From positions 1 through 64,000 of the forward strand of contig KV918804.1 of assembly GCA_002049455.2 (NCBI GenBank): 64,000 nucleotides of DNA. Direction: 5' to 3'. Below, one piece after another: positions 31,253 through 43,447 of the stretch; the first letter of the stretch is position 1, and each line of letters begins with the position of its first letter. The DNA is from Porphyra umbilicalis (Eukaryota; Rhodophyta; Bangiophyceae; Bangiales; Bangiaceae). Below the pieces are notes generated by a model, which was not told the origin of the DNA, did not search any database, and was given only the letters and a program-made list of their open reading frames with translations. The position numbers and the translations under genes were made by a program.

Positions 31253-32500
31253 GGCCGGGGCTCTGTGCCGGGGCGCCACGCAGGAAAAGGCCCGTGGAGT
31301 CGACCACAACCGCCTACGGCTCGAAGGGAAAGACTCAGTCAACCAGTGATGCAGCTGCCGACGACGCGAGGCCTGGGACCAACAACACCCTGGGGAGCGG
31401 GGCGAGCACCAGGTGTCATAGACAAAGGAGTTGTGGAAAAGGCACGCAGCGATTCTCGTCGACCAGACGCCCACACGCAGCCTCAACCGCGTCCGATTCG
31501 GTCGACTCCAACTTGAAACGCAAACAACCTGGGAGCGCTGGACGTGGGCTCCCACTCTGCTACTTGAACAATGCCTCCTGCCCGAGCGTGCCAGGGAGAT
31601 GGGAAGTGGTCAACGTGGCACCCCCGTCGTGGAGCCAAACCCCGCGCAAAGATGCATACACACTAGCTGCCTGGCTCTGGCCCAGTGCAGTTGCATCGAA
31701 ATCGAAGACATCTGGGAAGGTCCGGGGCTGTCGGCACTGCCCCAGAGGGCGCCAGGCGCAAGCGTGGCACGGCTCACAAGAAACAAGGAGGATTGGAAAT
31801 CCCCCGCAACCCCCAAATTTCGTGGCACACTGCGGAAGACGACGATTATGCGTGGTGCACGCAGAACGTCCGACGCTGAGGTGACTCCCTCGCCTGAGGT
31901 TTGGGTGGGTGGAAGATGGGTTGTTCGGCACCTGCAACAACAAGTGCAATGTGCGGGAGGTGCGGCGTTTGCGCCGCATCCAACTCAATTCGGACTAATC
32001 TTGGCTCCACGGCACCGCTGCGTTGTCCCTGTCTCTCCCCCTTTTTTTTCTGTCGTACAACTTTCTGTGTTGCATAACGATATGAGTCAATGGAAACCAG
32101 GAGGTGGAGCCGCGCTGCCAGGGCTGTCCTCCGCGGTCTGTCCGGTCGAGCACCGCACGCACACCAACCACGACAACTTCACGGAAGGAATGACATTGTC
32201 TCTACGAACGCGCACCGCTCTGTTCCCCGACAACAAGAATCACATGGTTGCAGGCTGCCCTACATCGCCAGTCACCTACAAAATGAGAGGAATAAAATTG
32301 GACGACCGACGGTGAGGCGCTCGCTCCCAGAGCAAGCAATCAATAGAAACCCAAGTCAGGGCAGCCCCAACGACGTGAGGGTGTCACCATCAACAAGTGA
32401 AAACATCGCGGTGCAGCATAGATATGAGCAAGACGAAGCGCAATGCGGAGGGCCCCATGCAGAGGGAGATGTGCGCCAACGGGCACGCAACGAGGAGTCC
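31253..32500. other. Intergenic, unassigned
   Basis: One + frame is open from about 31,431 to 32,315 and a - frame from 31,988 to 31,560. Neither shows a domain, and both lack a convincing ATG context. The region probably contains the upstream part of the COA3-like gene and the 3' flank of the NADH dehydrogenase gene. Confidence 0.35.
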
Positions 32501-34986
32501 TTAGAACTGAGACAGGTCGCGCCCAAACACCTTGGTCTTGGCCCAGTCGACCAGAACAAGCACGCGGTTGCGGAACGACACTTGCTTGGTCGCGTAGACC
32601 GAGTCGTACAACAGCCGCGTCGCGGCGCCCGACAGGAAGATCTTCTTCTTGCCGAGCTCCACCTGCGCAAGCGCTCGGTCCCGCCCAATATAGGCGAGGA
32701 GCCCCAGGGAGAGGAACTGGAAAGGTTTGGCCACCCGCGTCTTCTCATCATCCTCGTCGCTGCCATTGATCAGTTTGGAGAGGCCCTTGCGAGGCGACGA
32801 CGCCTCAGGGATCTCGCACGATAAGCAGTAATCGCGGTTGAGGAGGCGGGCCGCGTAGGCCGCCTGCTGCGCCGCCACCTGCGCCGTCGCTGGCATCGGG
32901 TCGTCGTCGTTGCATGCCGCGTCGCCAAGCGCGAACACATTGGTTGTGCCCTTGACCCGCAGCCAGTCGTCGATGCGGAGACGGCCGCGAGCGCCCGCCT
33001 GGTCCGGGATGGTCGTGATGAGGCTCTTGACGAGGGGTGTCGTCCCGTTGCCGGCCGCCCAGATGGCCATCCCGTAGTCTACCTCCGTACCGTCCTTAAG
33101 CGTGATCATGGTGGGGCCAATGTCCACGACGCGCGCGTTCAGCACAACCTCCACGTTGCTGCTCTCGAAGTTCTCCATAGCTGCTCCTTGGAGCGTATCA
33201 TCAAAAGCCGTCAAGATGGCGTCGCCACTCTGCAACAGAGTCACCTGTGGTGGTTGCAAGTTACATCGTGGAAAGCGAGATGATGACATCAAGAAAAACG
33301 AGCGACAGCACCACAAAACGGCCGTACACAGAGCAAGTCAGAAGCTGTTGCGCAGAGACGCAAGAAGCGGGCACCAGAGGAGTTACCACATGCGCCAGAG
33401 TCGCTTAAAGCCACTGCTCTCAACGCACGCTAGAGAAAAACACGGAAAGCCCACGGAATAGCCGTCCAATCGTACCCGAACGCGTGGGACGAGGCGGGGG
33501 TACTTGCGGCGCAGGTCCGACGTGAGGAAGTCGTTGAGCTCGGCACAATATCTGTTGGGGGATAAGGAGAGTCACCGTCCAAACAAGAACCGTTGGTGCA
33601 CGCATGGAAACGCCACCGCCACAGCAGCCAGTCCATGGATTAGTCTCAAGAACTCAAGCCTCGAACCCGTCCGCCCATGTCCGGGTTGATCCTGACGGCA
33701 TGCCTTCACCCTTCTGGCGGCGGACTCCACACGCGGCCCCGCCTTCCATACGACCGACCGAGCACATGCCACAACCCAACCTCGGATGAAGTCAAGCCGC
33801 GTGAGGGCACCTCAGCCACGCACGTGCGCTCGTCCTCCCTTGGTCAACGCGCATCGCTCCCCTCAGCGCAAACGCGATGTCGCACGAGCACGCCCCGGAA
33901 ACACTCACCCCCGGAACTCTCCCTTGGTGAGCGCGTGGGGGCCTTTTCCCTAGGAACTTACTCAACGCCCGTGGGCCCGCCACCGATAACCACCGTGTGC
34001 AGCAGACGGTCCTTCTCCTCTTCCGATGTCGTTGGCAGGTTGGCGCGCTCAAAGCGGTTGACGATGGCCGCCCGAATCTTGCGAGCGTCGACAACGCTCT
34101 TGAGGAAAAAGGCATGCTCCCGCACGCCTGGTACGCCAAAGGTGTTGGTTGTCGCCCCGACGGCCACGATAAGGTATGAGTAGGGCAGTTCAAACGTCAC
34201 TGGTACTTCCCCCTCGACCCGCCCCAAGTCTGACACGCAGCTGACCGTTTGACGCTCCAGATCGACCGAGGTGGCCGACGCTTGCACGTAGTCAACCAGC
34301 TCGTTGGCAACACGGACCGGCTCCAGGAGGCTCCGGAACTCTACCGTTCCCACGCTCGCCGCCGCCAGCATGGGCGTGAACGCAAATGCATTGCGCGGCG
34401 AGATAACCGTCACGTCGTAAAGGTCACAGTCGAGCACTTTGATGAGTGCGTGGGCGCCCCAGCCGCTGCCGAGCACAATAATCCGCGGCTTGGCCACGGA
34501 CTTGTCCTTCTGTTTGGGCAGCAGCAACCGCCCGTAATGCATACGCGCGTCCGTCAGCGAGTCGGTAATGCGGTCCCACACGAGCCCCGCAAAGGTCTCC
34601 CTGCGGGGCACCACGTAGTCCACGGGCGTCGGCACAAAGGACGGCTCGGCGGGCTTGGGCGGGTTCCGCACCGCTGGGTCCGCCTCGGGCACCGTCGCCG
34701 GGGCTTCGGGGGATTGGCGGGCAAGCACCTCCTCGGTCGCGTCGCTCTCCAATAGCGACTCGCCGCTGGTCGTCTCCGTGCTGGTGTCAACCTTGCCGGC
34801 CATGGCGACCCACACGGAAGGGGCGAGGCGGGAACGGCGCAGAGGAGTGGTCACCCCATACCGCCGTGCTGCCGCCGCCGATGTGTCACTGGGGCACGTG
34901 CGGGACACGCGGGGAGCCGTAAAGGCCGAAGCGACCGCCGATGGGCCGACGCCGGGCGCCACAAAGCCGGCCGACGGGGACGGCAT
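32501..34986 (-). CDS. Type II NAD(P)H dehydrogenase (NDH-2/NDC1-like), three exons
   Basis: NDH-2 passes electrons from NAD(P)H through FAD to quinone without pumping protons. Exons are 34986-33962, 33551-33476 and 33244-32501, giving 614 aa. Introns of 410 and 231 bp have GTAAGT...ACAG and GTACGA...ACAG borders that join in frame: GPTGV plus EYCAELNDFL, then RVR plus VTLLQSG. The FAD-binding Rossmann motif GSGWGAHAL (about residue 172) is followed by SPRNAFAFTPMLAAASVGTVE and the second dinucleotide motif VVIGGGPTGVE. TNVFALGDAA and the C-terminal GLLAYIGRDRAL, which helps dock the family to membranes, are present. The ATG at 34986 starts a Ser/Ala/Arg-rich leader (MPSPSAGFVAPG) of about 120-140 residues, so the enzyme is organellar. 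Plastid and mitochondrion are both possible; Phe near the start favours the plastid. Confidence 0.92.
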
Positions 34987-36086
34987 GATGGCGACAACCG
35001 TCGGACGGGGGGCCGGGGAAGGGGTGGTGCGGCTCGTCAGTAGGTTACAGTGGGCGGCGGCGAGAGGAAGGTCGTGGTACGGCACTGCGGCGCTTCAGGT
35101 CCGGGTGGCGGGTGGCGGGTGACAGCGGTAGGGGTGGTGGCTACAGCGACGGGGGTGAGCGCGCCTGGATGCGCGCGGGGGGTGGCCGCGGAGATGTGGG
35201 ACACGGTGGAGCTGAGCAGCCAGGTCGTGCGTGCAAGTCTTTAAACAAGGGGCGACGGCCATTTCGCTCGTCCGCCACCCACAGATGGCTCTGCCCGTTG
35301 AGCGCCAGATGCACGTGTCAAAGAGGTGTCTCCCTCCCGTGACGTGACATCAATCTCGGCCCAGACTTCCCATTGGTCGAGTCTCGAACCCGAAGACACC
35401 ATCTCAACTGCGGTTTATCACTGGCGAGATCTGGGTCCGGTGGGCCACAGTGGACCGTGGATGCACCGCAGACCGCCAGGATACCAGCGCGGCAGCCTCA
35501 GGCGGGACCTCGTGGGGCTGAGCCCCGTTCTCTGCAAGGGAGCGTGCTGCTATCCTTCACAAGGGTCCCTTCCCCGCGTCAGTGGTGCCGAAGGTGCACT
35601 CATTCCACGACAATCAAGGGGGAATGCAATGGCCAGGACACTGTCGTCCACAACAAAATGGTCCATCGTGGTGGAAGGTGCGCTCAAGAGCGTAGGTTGA
35701 TGACGTAGACTCTCTGAGAGGTCGACTGATTGACGCTTCCAGACGCGAAGTGGATACGGGTATGTCCCGTACAGTTCATTTTGAGTTGAACCATCCTCTG
35801 CTTTTCACTTACTCATGCCCTCTGCACTGTGCTCAGAGGTTTATCTTCTCAGCATAACGAGCCCGCAGCGCGGTGCAGCGGTAGTGCCGCAGGGCAGCAG
35901 GATACTGAATGACCGCTGCCGCTTCCCGTGCTTCAAAAACAACCGTATCACTGGCCGCATTCGGCTCGTACCAAACTTGCGAACCACCGAGGCATCCGTC
36001 GCGCCACTGCCTTTCGCCTTCAAGAGAGCCCAATGCAACGACTAAATTTAGTCTGGGGTTCATGCATGACAAGCATATCATACAAC
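34987..36086. other. Intergenic, lower GC, no gene recognised
   Basis: The first few hundred bases should be the promoter of the NADH dehydrogenase gene. From about 35.2 kb the base composition falls and no ORF carries a known domain. Confidence 0.45.
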
Positions 36087-36189
36087 CGTTCTCCCAAAAA
36101 TCCCGCACTCCAACTGTTGCAAAAGAGTTTCAAATCGGCCTCTGCGGGGTCGTAGAGGCCAATTGGAGTGCGGGATTTTTGGGAGAACG
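36087..36189. mobile_element. 103-bp foldback element with perfect 27-bp arms
   Basis: CGTTCTCCCAAAAATCCCGC plus 7 more bases at 36087-36113 is repeated as an exact reverse complement at 36163-36189. A 49-bp spacer itself holds a small stem (GGCCTCT/AGAGGCC). It is either a small MITE or a transcribed hairpin. No target duplication is evident. Confidence 0.75.
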
Positions 36190-36986
36190 TCTGTACAGTT
36201 CAAAGAAGAAATAGGAACATCTCGGAAGACCACCCCGCCGACAGAAAACTCCGCACCACGGATGCTATCTCCTTCTCCAGCACCGTCGATGGTGCATCCC
36301 AGTCCCCTCCAACCCACAGAAGAAGCACAACAATAAAAAAGAGTGACCTTTTGCAGTTGTCATTGAATCAGTAGCTGTGAAGAAAGACGACTGCAGTCAA
36401 CAGAACTATTTGACTACATGTCAGAAGCAACCTACAAAAGGGTTCTTGGTTCCACATCTTGCCAATGAAAAGCTAGAGCGATACAACAACTTCCCGCCAT
36501 ACGATCGCCGGCCAGCAGATCGTTTCCAGGATGACCTTCGCTCCCGCGTCCTGAAGAAGGGTAGATATAAAAAAAGTAAGGCTTGTATACTACTCTCTAT
36601 CTTTCAGCCGTAAACCACTGCTTCCGCAAAAGTCCGATTTTTGGCGCCTCCGTGTCAAGTGACAGACATCACGGTAGGTCGTTCTCGTGCGAAAGCCCCG
36701 AGAGCTCCTTGCGTAGCGCGCCAAGCAGCGACATGGATGGCGGGCAGCCGGATATCGCTTGTGGCCACGAGCTCTGTCAGGCGACGCTTCGCAGCACCAC
36801 GAGCTTGTCACGAATCTTCTTGAGCAATTTGCCTGTGCCCCGACATCTAGCCTCCTTCCCTATTTTTCACATGGATCAGGTCCCGTCGCCTCCCTCCTTG
36901 CAAATCCATGAAGACAGGCCCCAGCACTACAATCAAAAATCACTTTTCATTCTTGACATCACACAGATATACATTGGGAACCACTA
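36190..36986. other. Intergenic, nothing recognised
   Basis: Lower-GC DNA with only short ORFs on both strands. Confidence 0.4.
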
Positions 36987-37116
36987 CAGTGCGTTCTCGT
37001 TATAAGAGAAAGCTTATTTAGCCGAATATGAATAAAAGTGGCCTACACGGACTGGAATGGAAGACTCGCGACCCATATCCTCTTGTCAACGATTCTCCTA
37101 TATCGAGAACGCACTG
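36987..37116. mobile_element. 130-bp pogo/Tc1-type MITE, copy 1
   Basis: The ends CAGTGCGTTCTCG and CGAGAACGCACTG are exact inverted repeats flanked by TA on both sides (36985-36986 and 37117-37118). TIRs starting CAGT with a TA duplication are typical of pogo/Tigger-related elements. The right half contains GGAATGGAAGACTCGCGACC, shared with copy 2. Confidence 0.8.
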
Positions 37117-37600
37117 TATACCGGGCTTGTTGACGTATCACGCTCTCCCTCCAGCCGGACTCCTGTGCAGCCATGCGGACACGGGCAACCACAGTGCCTC
37201 ACCCGGTTCTCCTGGGTCGCCTGGGCCCTATCGCCGCCCGCGGGCTCGGGTGCTATATGTGGCGCTTTACTTCAGAAGTCTTAGTTTTTTTGTGCAGTGC
37301 CGAACGGTGCTAGCTGGAGGCATTCAAAGGTCGAGGCCTCTAGGGCCGCTTGGTTCAGAAGTAGCCCATCAATCCATGCGGACTGCCCCTGAGAGAGCGA
37401 TTTCCTGCATGGCTCTGCGTCCTGGTGGAACGTACCTGACATGTGTTCTTGGTCAGATACAAGTGCTACGTGACAAGGAGAGAAGCATGCAGATCGCAGG
37501 GAGCCCCATCAAAAAGAGGACGTCAAAGAGCATAAGGCGTTTGTCTCATCTTGCAAACTCGTCAAGCCTCAAAAGATGAGATTTTCAAGATATTGCTATT

Positions 37601-37730
37601 CAGTACGAGTTCTCATAATGAGAGACAGCTGATTCAGATCTATATTATTAAAATTGGCTCATACGTACTGAAATGGAAGACCCGTGACCCATATTCTCTT
37701 GAAAACGACTATATTTATAACGAGATACTG
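37601..37730. mobile_element. 130-bp pogo/Tc1-type MITE, copy 2 (diverged)
   Basis: Same length as copy 1 and same orientation: CAGTACGAGTTCTCATAATG at the left, TATAACGAGATACTG at the right, and GAAATGGAAGACCCGTGACC inside. The ends and flanks are more worn and the TA duplication is no longer visible. Confidence 0.7.
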
Positions 37731-38240
37731 CGCGATCATCACAACTCAGCGCAAGGCAGCCGTGAGTACCACAACATGAGACGTGACGCGAGGGCCCAGC
37801 AGCGTTCCATCTGACGCACAGCCAGAGCGTTGTCCACGGAATTTCAAAAGGGAGCAGTTTCAGGCCCGAGAGCCGCAGGCCTCTTGTCTGTGCTCACGAG
37901 GGTTGTGTCAGCCTCTCGCCCAGAATCGTGCTGAGTGTCATCCAGAGTCCCTCTTGTCATCACGGTGTCTCTTCCATCCCACAAACGGTTTACGGCAGAG
38001 TGAGGGTCTCAAGACTCCAGTAGCGGCGTGTGCCTTAGTAATGGCCCTCAAACGGGATCGTCGCGACGGCAGTCCCAGCAGATCGACAATGCTGGGGGTT
38101 CGGGACCGCACCCAGGGGTGTCCCAAACCCGAGAGGATGACCTCCCGCTATTTGAGTGGCACCAGTGTCGCTATCGACCATTCTTTGGCTCCTGCGGCCG
38201 CATTGATCAGGAGGGAACACGTGCACTGGCGAGCATCTTC

Positions 38241-38936
38241 CTAATACTTGGTTTCCAGCAATACGCAACGCTTGACCAATTCCCACATGTGCGTGACAGA
38301 CGGCTCTGTGGTGGTGAACCAGTCAAGCGCTGTCGCGGGAAGGCGACATGAATGGGCAGACAAGAAAATGGTCTGACGACAACTACACTGACCCGAAGCT
38401 CTCGAGAGTTTGGTAGGGAGGTTTGGCGTGGAGGGGGCGCGGCGCGCTGGCGTAGAGGGCTCAATCGCCAGGCCGTACTGCATTGCGATCTCATTAGCTG
38501 CTACAGCACCGGCACCCGTTTCCTTCACGGGGGGGATGGCGGCACCCTCCACCGAGCAAAGTCGTCTGCTCAGGCGTCCGTCGGGTTTCAAAATGGCAGT
38601 CCAGCGGGATCTCAAACGCGAGGGGGAGGCAGTGTCAAGAGTGTCAGGACGCACGCAGCGGCGAGGGGGACACGTGCCTCTCGGCAGAGCGCCGCTGCCC
38701 GTTGGGCGGCGGCTCGAGCGAGCCGTGCACAGCACGTTGTCAAATTGGGTCACGGAGAACTTAAAATATATGCGAACCGTGAGAGGTCGTGAGAGAAATG
38801 TTTTTCCATGCAGCAAACCTCGTGACACCATCCTCGCAAATGTCGCTGTGTCGATCTCTAAAAGGCTCTGTCTGAGAAGGCTTTCTGACACCCCCAGAGA
38901 CCTTCTTACCCCACCCACCTGGTCACCCCTACCCAT
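38241..38936 (-). CDS. Uncertain hypothetical ORF, 231 aa
   Basis: Opens at a true ATG (38936) and runs to 38241 in moderate-GC DNA. The sequence (MGRGDQVGGVRRSLGVSESL, with ETGAGAVAANEIAMQYGLAI in the middle) has no domain that I recognise. Base composition is unlike the confirmed genes of the window, so it may be a chance frame. Confidence 0.2.
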   Translation of the reverse strand: MGRGDQVGGVRRSLGVSESLLRQSLLEIDTATFARMVSRGLLHGKTFLSRPLTVRIYFKFSVTQFDNVLCTARSSRRPTGSGALPRGTCPPRRCVRPDTLDTASPSRLRSRWTAILKPDGRLSRRLCSVEGAAIPPVKETGAGAVAANEIAMQYGLAIEPSTPARRAPSTPNLPTKLSRASGQCSCRQTIFLSAHSCRLPATALDWFTTTEPSVTHMWELVKRCVLLETKY

Positions 38937-39575
38937 GTGCGTACTCGTCTACTCCCAATAGCTGCGGGCACCGCCCAACCACGGACACTTGTGCTTGCCT
39001 CCTTTCCTGTCCTCTCCCACTCCTTTCTCCTGCTGGCAGGGGGGGGGGGGCGAGGGGGGCTGCACATACATGCCGAGGGGGTCGGGGAGGATGGGGGCGC
39101 AAACGGTGTCGCTAGAGTGGGACGGCTGCTGGCATTGCCGTGCAGAGCTCTGGCAGGGTCATGGGGCAGGTCCTCCTTGCGCGATCAAACGGCACCCTTC
39201 ACACCCAGTTCAAGGCAGACTTGGCGTACACAGTATGCATTCTTGCGGGCACATGGAGACCTCTGCTCGGACGCCTCACCGTCGTAGCTTGTGTCAGCCA
39301 GACTTTGTTCAGTACCTGTTGGCATGATAGTCTGCTACCAATGGGGACCCAGGATGCGCCCCCGGTCAACCGGGCAGCCAACCAGCGGGCTGGAAAACGT
39401 CAAGCCTTGTGCTTGGGGATAGCGGGGCGATTAATAATAATTCGAAGTGCTGGGCGGCGCCAATGCGCGCCCTCGGCATGTGTGCAGGTGACTGCCATGC
39501 TGCCCCCAGCCCCGCTCCTGGCTGCCGCCCAAGTGCACAAGTGCTGCCAACATCCCCGCTCGCTCTCCTGGCCGA

Positions 39576-39708
39576 CCGCTCGGCCCACCCTCCTGGCGGA
39601 CCGCCCCGCCCACCCTCTGGTCGACCGCCCCACCCACCCTCCTGGCCGGAAGCCCCGGCCACCCTCTGTTCGATCGCCCCGCCCACCCTCCTGCCGACCG
39701 CCCTCGTT
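39576..39708. repeat. Minisatellite of about 24 bp, five to six units
   Basis: Imperfect units of the form CCGCCCCGCCCACCCTCCTG plus GCCGA are repeated head to tail. No gene is assigned over it. Confidence 0.75.
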
Positions 39709-41063
39709 CCTGTCGTATTCTTATCTGCATCCCCTCCATCCCACGCATTCTCTCCAGCTCGCACGGGGGCGGGGGGGAGTCACTCTACGACGGGCCGGAC
39801 GACGTTTGCAGTCGCTGGACTAGTGGTGGTGGCGATTGGGTGGGGATCCACACTGGCGCAGTGTGGATAGTGTGACGCGCGCGGTGGGTGGGTGGTGGAT
39901 GGGTTGGATGAACTGACCACGTACTTCTTTTTCGTGTTCGCTCGCCCGTCCCCCATGTATCCTTACCATGCATATGTGCGATGGCTTCCTCTTTCTTGGC
40001 TTCTGTTTCTTTGCAAACCAATGGGTGTTGCTGACATCGAAGTCGAGTAACTTGTGTCATACGCACATGCATGCGTGGTGTCCGCGAGTCGCTGACATGG
40101 TGAGCTTGCTGTTGTCCGGTGGCCTGTAGCTCTGTCAGAGTTTGCGGCTGTGTGCAGTTAGCTACATGTCTGCGTGACTCTGTAGCACACCGTGGCTTTC
40201 TTATCGATTTCGTGTCTGCTCTGCCACCCGTGCCCGCGCCGAGCAACAATAAAGCGACCGTGTCTTTCAATGCATCTTTGGCATGTATCCTCAATGCTGG
40301 CCGGTGTCACATCCTTTCCTCCGTCAGGGTCTTGCTCCACTTCTTCCCCGAGACCTCCGAGGGATCATTGCGGCGAGTCTCGCAACATATGTCTCGAAGG
40401 ATGTGAACTTCTCCTTAAAGATTGGGCAAAGAGGAGTTATGTACTCATTTTCGATCTCTCTCTGAACGCAAAGGGGTCGAGCAGCAATACGGTTCGGCCT
40501 TGTTGCAGATACCTTGGAACCTGACACGAGATTTCATCAACGCGCTGTGTGGAGGACGGCGCTCAAGATCGCGACACGGGGGGTGTCCGCGACACTCCAC
40601 GCGCCGCGCACGCCGCGGCAGGGGTGGCGGCGGCCGCGCGGCCGCCGCCCCCGCCTCTGCGCACCACAGCGCGAAGGGCGGTCGGCTCGCGCCTCCCGCC
40701 GGCGGGGGCGTCACCAAACCTCTCTGCCGCGAGGCCTGGCGGCGTGTATCAAGTGCCTACGCCGCCGCGGCCTCGCGCCCGCGCTCCGTGCGTCACGCCG
40801 CGACGGACGGACCGGCCCGTACGCCATCACGCACGCGCACACCCTCACACACCCCCGACTCCCGACCAGTCAAGTGTTGGCCGGCGCCCGTGCCGCCCAC
40901 CCCCTTCCCACCCCCTCCTCCCCCTCTCGCACGCGGCGTGTCACCCGTGGACCGCGGGCCAGCCCCAGTCCTGCTGGCCGACCGGCAGATGCCAAACGCG
41001 CGGCGGCCCGAGGCTCGGCGCGGAGCGTGGCAGTGCCGCCGCCGTCGGTCGTCGCCCCCGCCA
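39709..41063. other. Intergenic and promoter side of the GH113-like gene
   Basis: Low-GC DNA up to about 40.5 kb, then a sharp rise in GC up to the start of the glycosidase gene. The GC-rich part is open in several frames without a recognisable domain. Confidence 0.4.
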
Positions 41064-42886
41064 ATGCCGGCCGCCATGGGTGTCCGCCTGGCGGGAAGGT
41101 CACGCCCCCGGTGCCGCCGGCCCGCCGTCCTGACCGTGGCGGCGGCCGCCGCGTTGGCCATCGCGGCAGCCCTTCTCGGCGCTGTCGCTTGCGTGACGCC
41201 GACGGCCGCGCAGGCGGCATCGACCCTCGCGCCCGAGGTGGCCGACAAGACGCTCCCATTAGAGGGTCAACCATCAGAGCCCAACCCCGTACAAGAGTTT
41301 GTGCCCGAGCCGACCGAGACGCCCGAGCCGGCGTGGCGCGCCGCCCAATGCCGCGTGCCGGGGGAATGGTGTTCGAGGGCACAGCCGTGTTGCCGCGGCA
41401 ACCAAGTGTGTGTCAGCGACAAGTTCATTGCCAATGGCTCCCGGCACTGCAAGTGGTGGTTTGGCAACTTTCGGGGGATGACCCTGACGCCGCTGTCGAG
41501 GTACGTGATGGGGGGGGTGGGGGGGAAGAGCCGTCGTAGGGGTGAGGACACTGTTTGTAATGAGACCCCTGGCAAAGTGCTCCGCGTGGAGGTCGAGCTT
41601 GGTGGTGGCACGACACAGCAGTGGTGGCTGACAGAGGTGGCACAGGCGCTGACAGGCTCTGCTCTCGCCCGACATCTGTTCAACTGCTCTGTTGTTCCTC
41701 CCTGGTGCTGCTGCCGCCTGCCACAGGTGGGACATGATGTCGAATGAGCTGGAGCCGACCATCCGCCGCCTCAAGGCTCTCAACGTCGACACCATCTCCC
41801 TCGTCTTTTACGAGTTCCAAACCTCGGAGCTCACTTCTGACATCCACCTCAACTACTCACGCTACAGCGCAGACCCGATTGCGATCGAGAGGGCCATCAC
41901 GGTCATTCACCAAAGCGGGCTCAAGGTGCTCCTCAAACCCCACATTGGCCTCAACAACAACCAGTTCCGGGGCATCATCAAGCCCTCCGCAGCCTACTTT
42001 GCCGCCTACAAAAAGTACATCTACTTTTGGGCGGACGTGGCCAGGAAAAAGAACGTGCACGCCTTTTGCGTCGGCGCCGAACTCAAGGGCCTCGAGCGGT
42101 CGACGGCCTTTTGGCGGGAAGTGGTCGCCGGCTCGCGGTCCCGCTTTGGGGGGCTCATCACGTACGGTACGTGGGCGACATGTTGGTGCTTTGTTGCGCT
42201 GTTGCTTTGGTCCGTCTGCACGCGTGGCGGTGAGGAGTTGGACCAAGTGCCATGGAGTGGGGCAGGAGCGTCGTCAGGGCATTCCTTGTTGAGATGCTCG
42301 GTTTTCTCGTGCAAAGCATGCGACTAACCACTCGCTGCTGGTCGCCTTGGTCGCTTCCTTCACTGCCACACTCTTTCTGCCTTTTTTCGTATTTTTTCTT
42401 CCGCCCCCAGCTGCCAACTGGGACTCGTACAAGACGGTCAACTGGTGGGACGCCGTCGACTTTATCGGCATCGACTCGTACTTCCCGCTCGTCAGCGGCA
42501 TGGACCGCACGCACACGGAGATGGAGATCCGCACCGGCTGGCAATGGGTGATGCGGGAGATCAACAAGTGGCACAAGAAGTTTTGGAGGCGTAGAGCTAT
42601 TGTGTTCCTCGAGTCGGGCTGCCGCTCCATCCGCGGCGCCGCGTCGCGGCCGTGGGACTCTGAGATTTGGGGGCCGACGGACATGGCGGAGCAGGCCAAC
42701 TACTACGCCGCCATGTTTCGCGTCGTCGGCCGGTACCCCTTTATCCAGGGCTACTTCCTGTGGCACTGGGTTAGCTACCTCAAGCACGGGGGGCCTAACG
42801 ACAAGTCGTACACGGTGTGGAACAAGCCGGCGTTGGGGAGGGTGCGGAACTCGTTTTCGGGCAAGCCCAAGCCGATGAAGCCGTAG
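41064..42886 (+). CDS. Secreted GH113-like glycoside hydrolase with N-terminal knottin-like module, three exons
   Basis: Exons are 41064-41500, 41727-42166 and 42411-42886, giving 450 aa. Introns of 226 and 244 bp have GTACGT...CACAG and GTACGT...CCCAG borders. The N terminus is a signal peptide or membrane anchor (AVLTVAAAAALAIAAALLGAVAC), and the ATG at 41076 is an alternative start. At residues about 96-129 six cysteines are spaced C-x6-C-x5-CC-x5-C-x12-C, an inhibitor-cystine-knot pattern. Residues about 140-440 form a TIM barrel close to family GH113 (beta-mannanases). It has GLKVLLKPHIGL, AFCVGAELKG with the likely acid/base Glu near residue 264, WDAVDFIGIDSYFPL, and IVFLESGCRS with the likely nucleophile Glu near residue 358. 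Mannan is a plausible substrate and is known in Porphyra-type walls, but substrate is inference. Confidence 0.87.
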
Positions 42887-43447
42887 GCGACCCCTACCGG
42901 CACGACGTCGCTCGTCTGGATGATGATAACAGTGACTGTGTTCCGTGCACCCTCTTGGGTGTCGTCTGGTCCCACTTTTTTTGTTGATGGGTCGGGCCTG
43001 CGCTTTTTTATGTCGCCCCACCCTGCGCACCGCATGCCTTTGGCAACCTGTACACGTTATGAACAAAAACCGTTAAGTCTGTCTCAACAGCTCGTCCCGA
43101 GAGGAGCGTGGCAGTCCATCTGGCGTTCCTCTCTTGTCTTGAAGAGTATCTTTCCCTGCGCCGCCGACACCAGGACAGCCCGGTTGGGACGCGGCCGAGG
43201 CGGCGGCCAGAGTCTGCGGATTGTCCGCAGTCTCAGACATCGTCAACAGTGTCGGCCGAAATGTGACGGCCTTGATTCGACCTTGATCCGCTGCAGCTCG
43301 CAGTGGCCGCCCCTCGAGGGGCCAGCTTCGAGGCCTCGAAGCTCGCGTGCCCCCGTCCGCTGACGCTGCGGAAGCGCCGCCCTCTGCTGCCGCCGCCGTC
43401 GTGGGTCGGCCGAGCGTGCCGCCCCCGCCATTCGCGTCTTGCCCGTC
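42887..43447. other. Intergenic spacer
   Basis: Contains the 3' flank of the glycosidase gene and the promoter side of the TrmL-like gene. No further gene is seen. Confidence 0.5.

Noticed and set aside
31431-32315. 294-aa + strand ORF
   Set aside because: No domain and no gene-like base composition; probably a chance frame.
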